A DNA stretch of 64,000 nucleotides from Chitinimonas_A lacunae (GTDB lineage Bacteria > Pseudomonadota > Gammaproteobacteria > Burkholderiales > Chitinimonadaceae): positions 1,612,001-1,676,000 of the forward strand of contig NZ_JBHSBU010000001.1 in assembly GCF_042650885.1 (NCBI RefSeq), read 5' to 3'. A model generated the notes under the pieces. The model was not told the origin of the DNA. It saw nothing but the letters and a program-made list of their open reading frames with translations, and did no database searches. A program made the position numbers and the translations under genes. This document shows, piece after piece, positions 54,343 through 63,339 of this stretch (positions within the stretch are counted from its first letter, which is position 1; each line of letters opens with the position of its first letter).

Positions 54343-56508
54343 CTATATTTCCAGCGGATCGACATCGAGCGCCCAGCGCACCTTGACGCCCTTGAGGGCA
54401 CGCAGCGCACGCATCCAGTCGGCCAGCACCGACTGAAGCCGGCCGCGATGGGGCGATTGCAACAGCAGTTGTGCCCGTTCGCGGTCGTTGAGCCGTTGCA
54501 TGGCGGCCGGAACCGGATCGAACAGCTCGACGCCGTCGCACAGCGGTGCCAGCGTGGCGGCCTGGCGCAGAAAAGCCAGCGCATCCTCGATCTCGGCAGC
54601 TTCGGCGCGCAGGACGGCCTGATGGACAAATGGCGGAAAGCTGGCGCGATGCCGTTCAGCCAGCTCTGAAGCGGCAAAAGCGGCGTAATCGCCCTGGGCC
54701 AGCGCTTCGTAGAGTGGATGCTCGGGGAAATCGGTCTGCACGATCACCTCGCCGCGATGCTCGGCGCGGCCGGCGCGGCCGGCGACCTGGGCCAGTTGGG
54801 CGTACAGCCGCTCGGCGGCGCGGAAATCGGCCGCGAACAGACCGCCGTCGGCACCGACCACCACCACCAGGGTCAGACGCGGGAAGTCATGGCCTTTGGC
54901 CAGCATCTGGGTGCCGACCAGAATATCGGCGCGGCCGCCGTGAATATCGTCGAGCGCGGCGGCAAAGCTGCCTTTGCGCCGGGTGCTGTCACGGTCGATC
55001 CGCAGCACCTGGGCATGGGGAAAGCGCGCGATCAGCAAGTCTTCGAGCCGCTGGGTGCCTTGGCCCAACGGACGTAGGTCCTGGTTGCCGCAGCCCGGAC
55101 AGACCGGAGGCAGCCGGTCTTCCAGACCGCAGTAATGGCAGCGCAGCACACGTTCGCGCAGATGGAGGGTAAAGCGGGCCGAGCAACGGCGGCAGGCAGC
55201 CATCCAGCCGCATTCGCCGCACATCATGACTGGGGCGTAGCCGCGTCGGTTCAGGAACACCAGCACCTGTTCGCGTCGCGCCAGACGCTCGCCGATCGCT
55301 TGCAGGCTGTGACGGTGCAGCCCTTCTTGCAGCGGCTGCCGGCGGGTGGGCAGCAACAGCACCTCGGGCTGCTCGGCGCCCACCACGGCGCGCTGGCTCA
55401 GGCCCAGGCGGCGATAGCGGCCGATTTCGGCGTTATGCCAGCTCTCCAGCGCCGGGGTGGCCGAGCCCAGCACCACGGCCACACCGCGCTGGCGCGCCCG
55501 GTAGACCGCCATATCGCGCGCCGAATAGCGCAGGCCGTCCTGCTGCTTGAACGAGCTGTCGTGCTCCTCGTCCACGATCACCAAGCCCAGTTCCGGCATC
55601 GGCGTGAACACCGCGAGCCGGGTGCCGATCACCAGCCGGGCTTGCCCCGTGGCAGCCGCCACCCAGCCGGCGGCGCGCTCGCCGTCGGCGACCCCGCTAT
55701 GGAGACTGACCAGCGACACCTTGGGGAAACGGGCGCGGAAACGGGTTTCCAGTTGTGGCGTCAGATTGATTTCCGGCACCAGCACCAGCACCTGACGCCC
55801 ACGCGCCAGCGCCGCTGCGATGGCGCGCAGATAGACCTCGGTCTTGCCACTGCCGGTCACGCCATGCAGCAGGAAAGGCTGGAAGCCCTCGGCCGCGGCA
55901 ATGGCCTCGACCGCGGTTTGTTGTTCGGCATTGAGCACAGGACCGACCGCATCGGCCGGATCGAACGGCGGCGGCACCGCTTGCACCGCCTTGACCCAAC
56001 CGATGGCCAGCCATTGCTGCACCACCTTCCAGGCACCCGGCGCCAGCGCGCGCAGCTCGGCCTCGCTGCGGCTATGGGCCAGCTCGGTCGCCAACCGGTG
56101 TTGCATCACCGCCCGGGCCGGCAGCAATTGGCGCAAGGCCACGGCATCGACCGCCTGATAGCGCTGCGCTTCCTTGCTGCGGAACGGCGCCGGTTCGCGG
56201 AAGCGGCCGGGCAGCGCGGTATGGATGACCTGGCCCAGCGGGTGCTGGTAGTAGTCGGCGCAGAAATGGAACAGTTCGAGCAGATCGGCCGGCAGCGCCG
56301 GCATATCGTCGAGAATGGTCTCGACCGGCTTGATCGCGTATTGGCCGGCAGGCTCGGCCACCGTCTCGACGATCACGCCGACGCGACGCTTATTGCCGAA
56401 CGGCACCACCGCCCGCCGGCCGATGTCGGCAGCGGTGGCCAGCTCTACCCGATAGTCGAAACAGCCAGCCAGCGGGACATCGAGGGCGACGCGAACATAT
56501 TCGAACAT
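54343..56508 (-). CDS. priA: Primosomal replication restart helicase PriA
   Basis: 721 aa from ATG 56508 (MFEYVRVAL); a TTG two codons upstream is less likely. The N-terminal 3'-binding domain (VPLAGCFDYRV, RRAVVPFGNKRRVGVIVE) is followed by the helicase: Walker A GVTGSGKTEVYLRA, VDEEHDSSFKQQ, VLGSATPALES. The eight zinc cysteines lie in CGECGWMAACRRC and CHYCG...CPGCGNQ. AQVAGRAGRAEHRGEV is motif VI. It restarts stalled replication forks. Confidence 0.96.
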   Translation of the reverse strand: MFEYVRVALDVPLAGCFDYRVELATAADIGRRAVVPFGNKRRVGVIVETVAEPAGQYAIKPVETILDDMPALPADLLELFHFCADYYQHPLGQVIHTALPGRFREPAPFRSKEAQRYQAVDAVALRQLLPARAVMQHRLATELAHSRSEAELRALAPGAWKVVQQWLAIGWVKAVQAVPPPFDPADAVGPVLNAEQQTAVEAIAAAEGFQPFLLHGVTGSGKTEVYLRAIAAALARGRQVLVLVPEINLTPQLETRFRARFPKVSLVSLHSGVADGERAAGWVAAATGQARLVIGTRLAVFTPMPELGLVIVDEEHDSSFKQQDGLRYSARDMAVYRARQRGVAVVLGSATPALESWHNAEIGRYRRLGLSQRAVVGAEQPEVLLLPTRRQPLQEGLHRHSLQAIGERLARREQVLVFLNRRGYAPVMMCGECGWMAACRRCSARFTLHLRERVLRCHYCGLEDRLPPVCPGCGNQDLRPLGQGTQRLEDLLIARFPHAQVLRIDRDSTRRKGSFAAALDDIHGGRADILVGTQMLAKGHDFPRLTLVVVVGADGGLFAADFRAAERLYAQLAQVAGRAGRAEHRGEVIVQTDFPEHPLYEALAQGDYAAFAASELAERHRASFPPFVHQAVLRAEAAEIEDALAFLRQAATLAPLCDGVELFDPVPAAMQRLNDRERAQLLLQSPHRGRLQSVLADWMRALRALKGVKVRWALDVDPLEI

Positions 56509-56514
56509 TGTCAA

Positions 56515-56867
56515 ACGAAAAATTTTTTGCCACGTCAGTCGGCGCTAAGTCACGGGTCCGACAGCGCTTTTCCAACTGTCCACAGAAACTGTGGATAATT
56601 TTGTGGGCAAGTTCTGGTTAAGTCGCTAAACCCCGGACGGAACAGGCAATTTGCTGGCTTGCCCAAAAAACGGGCAATCGGTTAAATCGTTGATAATCAA
56701 CAACTTAACCTCAAAGCCCTGTTGCCACCCAGGCTGAAAGGGGCTTGACAGGTAGCGCTTCACTCTGAAAAGCCAGTGTGCATAAGTTACAAGCCACTAT
56801 CGCGGCGATTTCTCAACAGATGCAGCCAAACCCCTGTTTTCCTGGGGAAAACCCCTGGTTTTCCGCT
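56515..56867. promoter_or_regulatory. priA upstream region
   Basis: 353 bp between the priA start and the hemE stop. A DnaA-box match TGTGGATAA is at 56590-56598, a TTGCCC-AAAAAAC-GGGCAA hairpin at 56659-56677 and a GTTGATAATCAAC palindrome near 56690. No gene is supported. Confidence 0.5.
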
Positions 56868-57938
56868 TCAGACCCCGGCGTGATAAGGAAGCGACAGACG
56901 GTGTACCGCATCGACCAGGGCCGCCACATGCTCAGGTGGAGTGAACTGGGAGATGCCATGGCCCAGATTGAACACATGGCCATGGCCCTGACCATAGTCG
57001 CCCAGCAGACGTGCCACCTCGCGCTCGATCATCGCCGGTTGGGCAAACAGCGCATTGGGGTCGAGATTGCCCTGCAAGGCCACCCGGTCGCCCACCAGCG
57101 CCCGCGCCGCGCCCAGATCGACGGTCCAGTCGAGCCCCACTGCATCGGCGCCGCAGCTGGCAATCTCGTCAAGCCACAGGCCACCGCCCTTGGTGAACAC
57201 GATCACCGGCACCTGACGGCCATCGCGCTCGCGGGTCAGACCCGCGACGATACGCTGCATATAGTCGAGCGAGAATTCCTGGTATTTGCCGTAGGCCAGC
57301 GCCCCACCCCAGCTGTCGAAGATCATCACCGCCTGGGCCCCCGCTTCGATCTGGGCATTGAGATAGGCGGTCACGGCGCGGGCGTTGATGTCGAGGATAT
57401 GGTGCAGCAGATCAGGCCGGTCAAACAGCATGGTCTTGATCCGGCTGAAGGTAGTCGAGCCGCCGCCTTCGACCATATAGCAAGCGAGGGTGAACGGGCT
57501 GCCCGAGAAGCCGATCAGCGGCACGCTGCCATCGAGCGCACGACGGATCTGGCTCACGGCATCGATCACATAGCCCAGATGATCGACCGGATCGGGCACC
57601 GACAGATTGCGGATTTCCCATTCCTCCCGGAGCGGCCGCTCGAACTTCGGCCCCTCGCCTTCGGAGAAATACAGCCCCAGTCCCATGGCATCGGGGATGG
57701 TCAGGATGTCGGAAAACAGGATCGCCGCATCGAGCGGATAGCGGGCCAGCGGTTGCAGCGTGACTTCGGTCGCCAGATCGGTGTTCTTGCACAGATCGAG
57801 GAAGGAGCCGGCGCGCTTGCGCGTCTCGCGGTACTCGGGCAGATAGCGCCCGGCCTGACGCATCAGCCACACCGGGGTGTAATCGGTGGGCTGACGCAGC
57901 AAGGCGCGCAGAAAGGTGTCGTTCTTGAGTTTGCTCAT
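56868..57938 (-). CDS. hemE: Uroporphyrinogen decarboxylase HemE
   Basis: 356 aa from ATG 57938 (MSKLKNDTFL), the usual family start; the frame is open to 57974. Signatures PVWLMRQAGRYLPEYR and GFSGSPFTLACYMVEGGGS are present, along with LFSDIL and FDSWGGAL. It removes four carboxyl groups from uroporphyrinogen III to give coproporphyrinogen III in heme synthesis. It is transcribed alone, leftward. Confidence 0.97.
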   Translation of the reverse strand: MSKLKNDTFLRALLRQPTDYTPVWLMRQAGRYLPEYRETRKRAGSFLDLCKNTDLATEVTLQPLARYPLDAAILFSDILTIPDAMGLGLYFSEGEGPKFERPLREEWEIRNLSVPDPVDHLGYVIDAVSQIRRALDGSVPLIGFSGSPFTLACYMVEGGGSTTFSRIKTMLFDRPDLLHHILDINARAVTAYLNAQIEAGAQAVMIFDSWGGALAYGKYQEFSLDYMQRIVAGLTRERDGRQVPVIVFTKGGGLWLDEIASCGADAVGLDWTVDLGAARALVGDRVALQGNLDPNALFAQPAMIEREVARLLGDYGQGHGHVFNLGHGISQFTPPEHVAALVDAVHRLSLPYHAGV

Positions 57939-58057
57939 GCGGGAATCGCTTCCGGAATCGAAAGCTGGCGGCAACGGACCGGGACTGCCGTAGCGGTCGG
58001 TCCCCGCAAGGAGGACATAGCCGTGCCAGCTTTAAGAAATTTTAATTTTTAAACCAA

Positions 58058-58100
58058 CAAGGCTATATGCCTTGCACAGCTATTGCAGAATTTTTTCTGC
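58058..58100. repeat. Dispersed intergenic motif (GCA-N7-TGC), copy upstream of hemE
   Basis: GGCTATATGCCTTGCA, N7, TGCAGAATTTTTT. The core is GCA 58074-58076 and TGC 58084-58086. It ends 7 bp from the stop of the following secreted-protein gene. Confidence 0.6.
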
Positions 58101-58107
58101 CAATAAC

Positions 58108-58566
58108 TCAGCGCTTGATCACGCGCGCTTCGATTTCATAACCCTGCCCGAGCTTGTGCCGCTGCGGTGCCACACCACCGGCCTTGAGCGGCACCGTGGC
58201 GGAAAACACCTTTTTCGCGACCGGCACGAGCGGCTTGCACGACTCGGGTTTCTGCGCCTTGATCGCCTCGTCATGGCCTTCGACCAGATGATGTTCAAGA
58301 TTCAAGATGGCACCGTCCTCACCGGGCTTGAGGCTGGCAGTCACGCCGGCAAACAGCCAGACCGAGTCGAGCTGCCGGGTGGGGGTGCATTGCAGACGCT
58401 GGTATTCGTCCTCGCTGCCGAAGCGGCCGGGACCCTCGTCCTGGCTATCGACGCTGCCCATCTGGACCACGTCGCCATCTTTGAGCAACTGGAACTGCAC
58501 CGCGTACTGGGGCGCTGCCGCGCAATAGAGCGGCACCAGCGCCAGCAGCCAGAAAACAGGCTTCAT
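58108..58566 (-). CDS. Small secreted protein of unknown function
   Basis: 152 aa from ATG 58566; the frame is open to 58626 but only this ATG gives a signal peptide (MKPVFWLLALVPLYCAAA-PQ). The mature part is beta-rich (YAVQFQLLKDGDVVQMGSV, LDSVWLFAGVTASLKPG, VAKKVFSATVPLKAGG) with two cysteines (QCTPT, SCKPL). No family is recognised. It is probably periplasmic and monocistronic. Confidence 0.7.
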   Translation of the reverse strand: MKPVFWLLALVPLYCAAAPQYAVQFQLLKDGDVVQMGSVDSQDEGPGRFGSEDEYQRLQCTPTRQLDSVWLFAGVTASLKPGEDGAILNLEHHLVEGHDEAIKAQKPESCKPLVPVAKKVFSATVPLKAGGVAPQRHKLGQGYEIEARVIKR

Positions 58567-58825
58567 CGCGGATATCCTTTGCGGTTGCGGAAGGCGCTGT
58601 CGCCTTCCGATAGTCGGGCTTTCCATCGGGCACTCTCCACCAGGTCGCCAGGCCAGTGGCCCTCCCTGCCCTGCCTGGCCTAAACCATGGCGGGGCCGGA
58701 CGCCAGCGGTGCGTTACGCCTTGCGGCTGACGCAGCCTGTCCAGCGCCCGGGGCGGACCCGGGCTGAAGCGTCCTGGCGCCTCTGTGCTTGGACTGGGGC
58801 GCCATCTCGTCGTCAAGAACAGCGC

Positions 58826-60529
58826 TCAAGCCTGCTTGGCCCAGCTATCCTTGAGCCCCACCGTGCGGTTGAACACCACCCGGCCCGGGGCGTGGTCGTA
58901 GCGGTCGGTGACGAAATAGCCCAACCGTTCGAACTGATAGCGGGTCTCGGGCGCGGCATCGGCCACACAGGCTTCGATATAGCCTGTGCTGACGCGCAGC
59001 GACTCGGGATTGATAAAACCCTTGAAATCGAGATATTCGCCATCGGCGCCGCGCACCGCATCGGGCCGCAGCTCGGTGAACAGGCGGTCATACAGCCGCA
59101 CTTCGGCCTCGATGGCGTGTTCGGCCGAAATCCAGTGGATCACACCCTTGACCTTGCGGCCGACCGGGTTCTTGCCCAGCGTCTCGTGGTCGATCGAGCA
59201 GCGCAGTTCGACCACCTGGCCGTTGGCGTCCTTGATGACCTCGTCGCACTTGATCACATAGGAATAGCGCAGCCGCACTTCGCCGCCCGGGGTCAGCCGT
59301 TGCCAGCCCGGCGGCGGCACTTCGGCGAAATCGTCACGCTCGATATACAGCGTGGCCGCCAGCGGCACTTCGCGCTCGCCGAATTCGGGATGGTTGGGAT
59401 GGAAAGGCGCGCTGCGCGAGCCGGTCACGCCGGCTTCGAAATTGGTCAGCGTCACCTTGATCGGGTCGAGCACGGCCATCACGCGCGGGGCTTCGCTTTC
59501 GAGCACTTCGCGCACGGCGCCCTCGAGCACCGACAGATCGATCACATTCTCGCTCTTGGAGATCCCGCAGCGCTGGGCAAACAGCCGGATACCGGCGGCC
59601 GTATAGCCGCGTCGACGCATACCCGACACGGTCGGCATGCGCGGGTCGTCCCAACCGGCCACCAGCCCTTCGCTGACCAGTTGGTTGAGCTTGCGCTTGG
59701 AAGTGACGGTGTAGAGCAGTTCAAGCCGCGAGAATTCGATCTGTTGCGGGTGGCAGTCGATGCTGATGTTGTCGAGCACCCAGTCGTACAGCGGCCGGTG
59801 GTCTTCGAATTCCAGCGTACAGAGCGAGTGGGTGATGCCTTCGATCGCATCCGAGATGCAGTGGGTGTAGTCGTACATCGGGTAGATGCACCACTTGTCA
59901 CCGGTACGGATATGGTGGGCGCGGCGAATCCGGTAGATCACCGGATCGCGCAGATTGATATTGGGCGAGGCCATATCGATCTTGAGCCGCAGGGTACGGC
60001 TGCCGTCGGCGAATTCGCCGGCCTTCATGCGGCGGAACAGATCGAGGTTCTCAGCCGGGCTGCGCTCGCGGTACGGGCTGGGCCGGCCCGGTTCGGTCAG
60101 ATTGCCACGGTATTCGCGCATCTGTTCCGGCGTCAGTTCGCAGACATAGGCCAGACCTTTTTCGATCAGCTCTTCGGCGTAGCGGTAGAGCCGGTCGAAA
60201 TAGTCGGAAGCCCATTTGACTTCACCGTCCCAGTCAAAGCCGAGCCATTTGATATCGTCCTGGATGGCCAGGGCGTATTCCTCGGATTCCTTCTCGGGAT
60301 TGGTGTCGTCAAAGCGCAGATTGCAGTGGGAGTCATAACCCCGGGCGCGGTAGTCGTCCTGGATGCCGAAGTTGAGGCAGATCGACTTGGCATGGCCGAC
60401 GTGCAGATAGCCATTGGGTTCAGGCGGGAAACGGGTGACGGTCTTGTCGTGTTTGCCCGCCGCCAGATCGGCATCGATCAGGTTGCGAATAAAGTTGCTG
60501 GCGACGGGGCTGTTGTTCTCGGTCGTCAT
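58826..60529 (-). CDS. glnS: Glutaminyl-tRNA synthetase
   Basis: 567 aa class I synthetase. The HIGH motif is PEPNGYLHVGHAKSICLNFG and the KMSKS equivalent is TVTSKRKLNQL. DDTNPEKE, DYTHCISDAIEGITHSLCTLEF and the two C-terminal beta-barrel anticodon-binding domains are present. It charges tRNA-Gln directly. A 196-bp stretch without a gene separates it from the upstream motif. Confidence 0.97.
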   Translation of the reverse strand: MTTENNSPVASNFIRNLIDADLAAGKHDKTVTRFPPEPNGYLHVGHAKSICLNFGIQDDYRARGYDSHCNLRFDDTNPEKESEEYALAIQDDIKWLGFDWDGEVKWASDYFDRLYRYAEELIEKGLAYVCELTPEQMREYRGNLTEPGRPSPYRERSPAENLDLFRRMKAGEFADGSRTLRLKIDMASPNINLRDPVIYRIRRAHHIRTGDKWCIYPMYDYTHCISDAIEGITHSLCTLEFEDHRPLYDWVLDNISIDCHPQQIEFSRLELLYTVTSKRKLNQLVSEGLVAGWDDPRMPTVSGMRRRGYTAAGIRLFAQRCGISKSENVIDLSVLEGAVREVLESEAPRVMAVLDPIKVTLTNFEAGVTGSRSAPFHPNHPEFGEREVPLAATLYIERDDFAEVPPPGWQRLTPGGEVRLRYSYVIKCDEVIKDANGQVVELRCSIDHETLGKNPVGRKVKGVIHWISAEHAIEAEVRLYDRLFTELRPDAVRGADGEYLDFKGFINPESLRVSTGYIEACVADAAPETRYQFERLGYFVTDRYDHAPGRVVFNRTVGLKDSWAKQA

Positions 60530-60785
60530 AGTTGGGGCAGGATCAGATCGGATTATTGCAATCGGTCGAGTTTACCCGATTCCCCCTCACCTGAGCCGCC
60601 CTGCCGCTGACCGTATCGTCAGAAAGATGCCCGAGGGTCGGTGGCAAACGAAGGACAGCAGTGGATAGCTGGGGAGGGTGTGGTGAGGAGGAGGCAAAGG
60701 GATAAGCAAGAAAATTGCTTTTTCTTTTATTTACCTCACTATGACTAGCAATGATATTGCTCAATTTTTTCCAAAAATTCCCGGC
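60530..60785. other. glnS upstream region
   Basis: 256 bp. An AT-rich tract near 60710-60785 with the dispersed motif is the only feature seen. Confidence 0.5.
60736..60775. repeat. Dispersed intergenic motif (GCA-N7-TGC), copy upstream of glnS
   Basis: ATGACTAGCA, N7, TGCTCAATTTTTT. AGCAAT and ATTGCT form a perfect 6-bp inverted repeat. The core is GCA 60748-60750 and TGC 60758-60760. Confidence 0.6.
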
Positions 60786-61763
60786 TCAACTCAGCCCCAC
60801 CGCCCGGGCGGCAATCGCCCGATAAAGCGGATTGGCATAGCAGGCCGCTTCTTCGCGGCAGGCATGCACCAGCTTGATCACATGCTCATCGTCGGCGGCC
60901 AGGGCGCGCAGTCGAATATCGGGCCAGTCGGCCCCTGTGGGCGGCTCGGCCGGCTGTCCGGGCAGGCTGGTCGTGCTGCTGAGCCAGGCCCCGACAAAGG
61001 CCGGCCATAGTGCAGGCAGCGGGTCGGCCGGAACGCGGCCATTGAGACAACGGATCGCATGGCACCCCGTGACGAGGTGCAGCAAGGTGAAGTTGGGGGT
61101 ATGCCACAACAGTTCGGCCGCCGTACGGGCCAGCTCGGCCAGACTCAGCCCCGCCGGCAGTTGCCGGGTCTGCTCGGCAAATTCGGGCTGGCTGGCGATC
61201 CGCTCCACCCGGGCGCTGATGGTGCGCTCGGGCCAGTTCTGCCGCAGCGCAGGCTCCGCACCGATACGCCGTAGCCGGGCCAAGACGGACGCTGATTCCC
61301 CGGCGGAGCCTGGCCGGGCCAGTGGGAGTTTCAGATAGGTCGCCGCAAAGCTCGCCATGGCGTCGGCAATTTCGTTGTGATCCTCCACACGCAGGGCATA
61401 GGCGAGCCGGATCGGCCCATGAAAGGCCGCCGCGCCGCATCCCAGCAGCAAGGCCGGCAGATCGCGCCCCAGCACCACTTCGACGCCGTTGCGGGCGATT
61501 TCAGCCCGGTAGTGGCGCCGGTAGGCCGGGTAGAAATCGCGCTGACCAAGCCGGCCATGCCAGTCATCGAGCAGCCGGCCGTCGTCGTGGCAGGGCGACA
61601 ACTGTGGCGTGTAGGCGTCCTGGAAAGCCGTCAGCCGCTGCGGATCGGCGCCCAGCTCGGCCAGGGCGACCAGGGTCATGGGCAAATGGTTGTAGAGCTC
61701 GAGATCGTGGTAGCGGTAGAAATGGTCGTAGTCGGCATTGCGCCGCAGCAGCTCGTTCAGCAT
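60786..61763 (-). CDS. Questin oxidase-like (DUF4243) protein
   Basis: 325 aa. The family pattern runs through it: YHDLELYNHLPMTLVALAELGADPQRL, AAFHGPIRLAYALRVEDHNEIADAMASFAATYL, FTLLHLVTGCHAIRCL and DDEHVIKLVHACREEAACYANPLYRAI. Fungal members are Baeyer-Villiger-type questin oxidases; bacterial members have no proven role. It has no signal peptide. It is monocistronic, and its stop lies 11 bp from a dispersed motif. Confidence 0.85.
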   Translation of the reverse strand: MLNELLRRNADYDHFYRYHDLELYNHLPMTLVALAELGADPQRLTAFQDAYTPQLSPCHDDGRLLDDWHGRLGQRDFYPAYRRHYRAEIARNGVEVVLGRDLPALLLGCGAAAFHGPIRLAYALRVEDHNEIADAMASFAATYLKLPLARPGSAGESASVLARLRRIGAEPALRQNWPERTISARVERIASQPEFAEQTRQLPAGLSLAELARTAAELLWHTPNFTLLHLVTGCHAIRCLNGRVPADPLPALWPAFVGAWLSSTTSLPGQPAEPPTGADWPDIRLRALAADDEHVIKLVHACREEAACYANPLYRAIAARAVGLS

Positions 61764-62037
61764 CGTTCTGTCTCCTCCTCGTTGACGCAGCGTGGCGTCT
61801 GCCCAGGGTTTTTACTGCCTTACCCAGCGATTCTAGGCAGCACGAAGCCTTTGAAAAAATCAATTAAAACAATTTAAGCAATTTGTAAAAACTATATAAA
61901 TCGAACCGACCGATCATAGGACGGTCCGGCAGTCAGGCAGTACTGGCGCGGGATACGCCAGCGCATTTGCAGACAGTGCGGAGGTAGCCCTCTCAGAGCC
62001 CAGGCGTGTGGCACTCAACCAGGCTGGCGACGCCGCT
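61764..62037. other. Intergenic region, no gene seen
   Basis: 274 bp with an AT-rich tract at 61855-61905 (many AAAAA/TTTAA runs), probably the promoter of the questin-oxidase-like gene. No gene or clear motif. Confidence 0.5.
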
Positions 62038-62916
62038 TCAAACAGCGGGGCACTGCGCCTCGCGGCGCAGGCCGATGCCGCGATAGACCAGTGCAAAGCC
62101 GGCGCGCTGATAGAGCTTGAGCGCTTCGGGCTTGTCGTTGCGGACCGTGAGATTGACGGCGGACAGGTCCGGATCGGCATACGCAAGCGTCAGCGCCGCA
62201 TCGAGCAAGGCCCGACCCACTCCCTGGCCGCGCCGGTCGGGCCGCACGGCCACATACTCGATATAGGCTTCGCGGCCATCGAGCTCAGGCAGCATGGCCA
62301 GATAGCCGAGCAGCTCGCCGTCTGCCTCGACCGTCAGCAGGTGTTCGCCCGGCCCGTTGCGGGCGGCCATGGCGGTGGCGTCGAGATAGGTATCGGGAAA
62401 GGCTTCACGATGGATCGCTGTCACTGCCGGCAACTGTCCGGGAGCGAACGGCGTGACCTGGAAGCGGCTCGGGACGGGCGCCGGGGCCGGGCGCTCGGAC
62501 CGCATCACCTGGGCGCAGACATAGCGGGAAAAGCCGGCCGCCTCGACATCGGCGATCAGCGGGGTGGCCGGCGCATCGATATAGGCGTAGAGGCGACTGG
62601 CCTGATTCTCGGGCAGGGCGAGTGTCGCGGCAAGCACGGTGCGGCGGGCGGCGCTATCGGCCGGGTCGCGCGACCAGGGGCCATAGAGCCAGCCGTGGCC
62701 GTCACAGACATGAATACCACACAGCGCCTGCGGCACTCCGTCCTGCCACAAGGCCAGCCAGCCCCGGCCCAGGTCGATGCCTTCGCTGGCCAGATCGGCG
62801 GCGATGCCTGCGGGATCGCGGGCGATATGCAGGCAATGCTGGGTCGGATCGGAATTCGCCTGGGCAATCAGGGCCAGAACGGCCGCGTGCTGCGAGGGAA
62901 CGAGCGGGGTGGGCAT
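62038..62916 (-). CDS. GNAT-family acetyltransferase (two-domain)
   Basis: 292 aa. The C-terminal GNAT domain has the acetyl-CoA motif VAVRPDRRGQGVGRALLDAAL and the NDKPEALKLYQRAGF end. The N-terminal half (about 1-140) looks like a second, degenerate GNAT fold without the loop motif. The acceptor substrate is unknown. It starts 3 bp after the DUF486 gene stop, so both are in one operon. Confidence 0.87.
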   Translation of the reverse strand: MPTPLVPSQHAAVLALIAQANSDPTQHCLHIARDPAGIAADLASEGIDLGRGWLALWQDGVPQALCGIHVCDGHGWLYGPWSRDPADSAARRTVLAATLALPENQASRLYAYIDAPATPLIADVEAAGFSRYVCAQVMRSERPAPAPVPSRFQVTPFAPGQLPAVTAIHREAFPDTYLDATAMAARNGPGEHLLTVEADGELLGYLAMLPELDGREAYIEYVAVRPDRRGQGVGRALLDAALTLAYADPDLSAVNLTVRNDKPEALKLYQRAGFALVYRGIGLRREAQCPAV

Positions 62917-62919
62917 CGA

Positions 62920-63273
62920 TCAGCTCCGGAACATGAAATAGACGGCCCCCATCAGGCACAGGCTGGCCCAGACGAAGTCCCATTTAAACGGCTGACCCAT
63001 ATAGAACATCGCAAACGGGATGAATACGGTCAGGGTGATGGCTTCCTGGATGATCTTGAGCTGGGCGAGGCTATAGACGCCATAGCCGATGCGATTGGCC
63101 GGCACCTGGAGCAGGTACTCGAACAAGGCAATCCCCCAACTGGCCAGTGCTGCCAGATACCACGGCTTGGCCGCCATATCCTTCAGATGGGCGTACCAGG
63201 CAAAGGTCATGAAAACGTTGGAAGCGATCAACAACAGTACAGTCTGTAGCGAGGCAGGAAGCGCAAGTGACAT
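62920..63273 (-). CDS. DUF486 (DMT-type) small membrane protein
   Basis: 117 aa with four membrane helices. SNVFMTFAWYAHLK, SWGIALFEYLLQVPANRIGY and LKIIQEAITLTVFIPFAM are family hallmarks of DUF486, a small relative of drug/metabolite transporters. Its function is unknown. It is promoter-proximal to the GNAT gene and divergent from the TPR gene 66 bp away. Confidence 0.92.
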   Translation of the reverse strand: MSLALPASLQTVLLLIASNVFMTFAWYAHLKDMAAKPWYLAALASWGIALFEYLLQVPANRIGYGVYSLAQLKIIQEAITLTVFIPFAMFYMGQPFKWDFVWASLCLMGAVYFMFRS

Positions 63274-63339
63274 GGCGGATGCGGGGAAAGAATTTATTGA
63301 TACAATCGCGAGCCAGAAAACAGCCGACCAGTGTATCAG

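Noticed and set aside
58709..60610. A 633-codon open frame opposite glnS
   Set aside because: Antisense shadow of glnS with no motif or ribosome-binding site; similar frames opposite priA and narH were rejected for the same reason.
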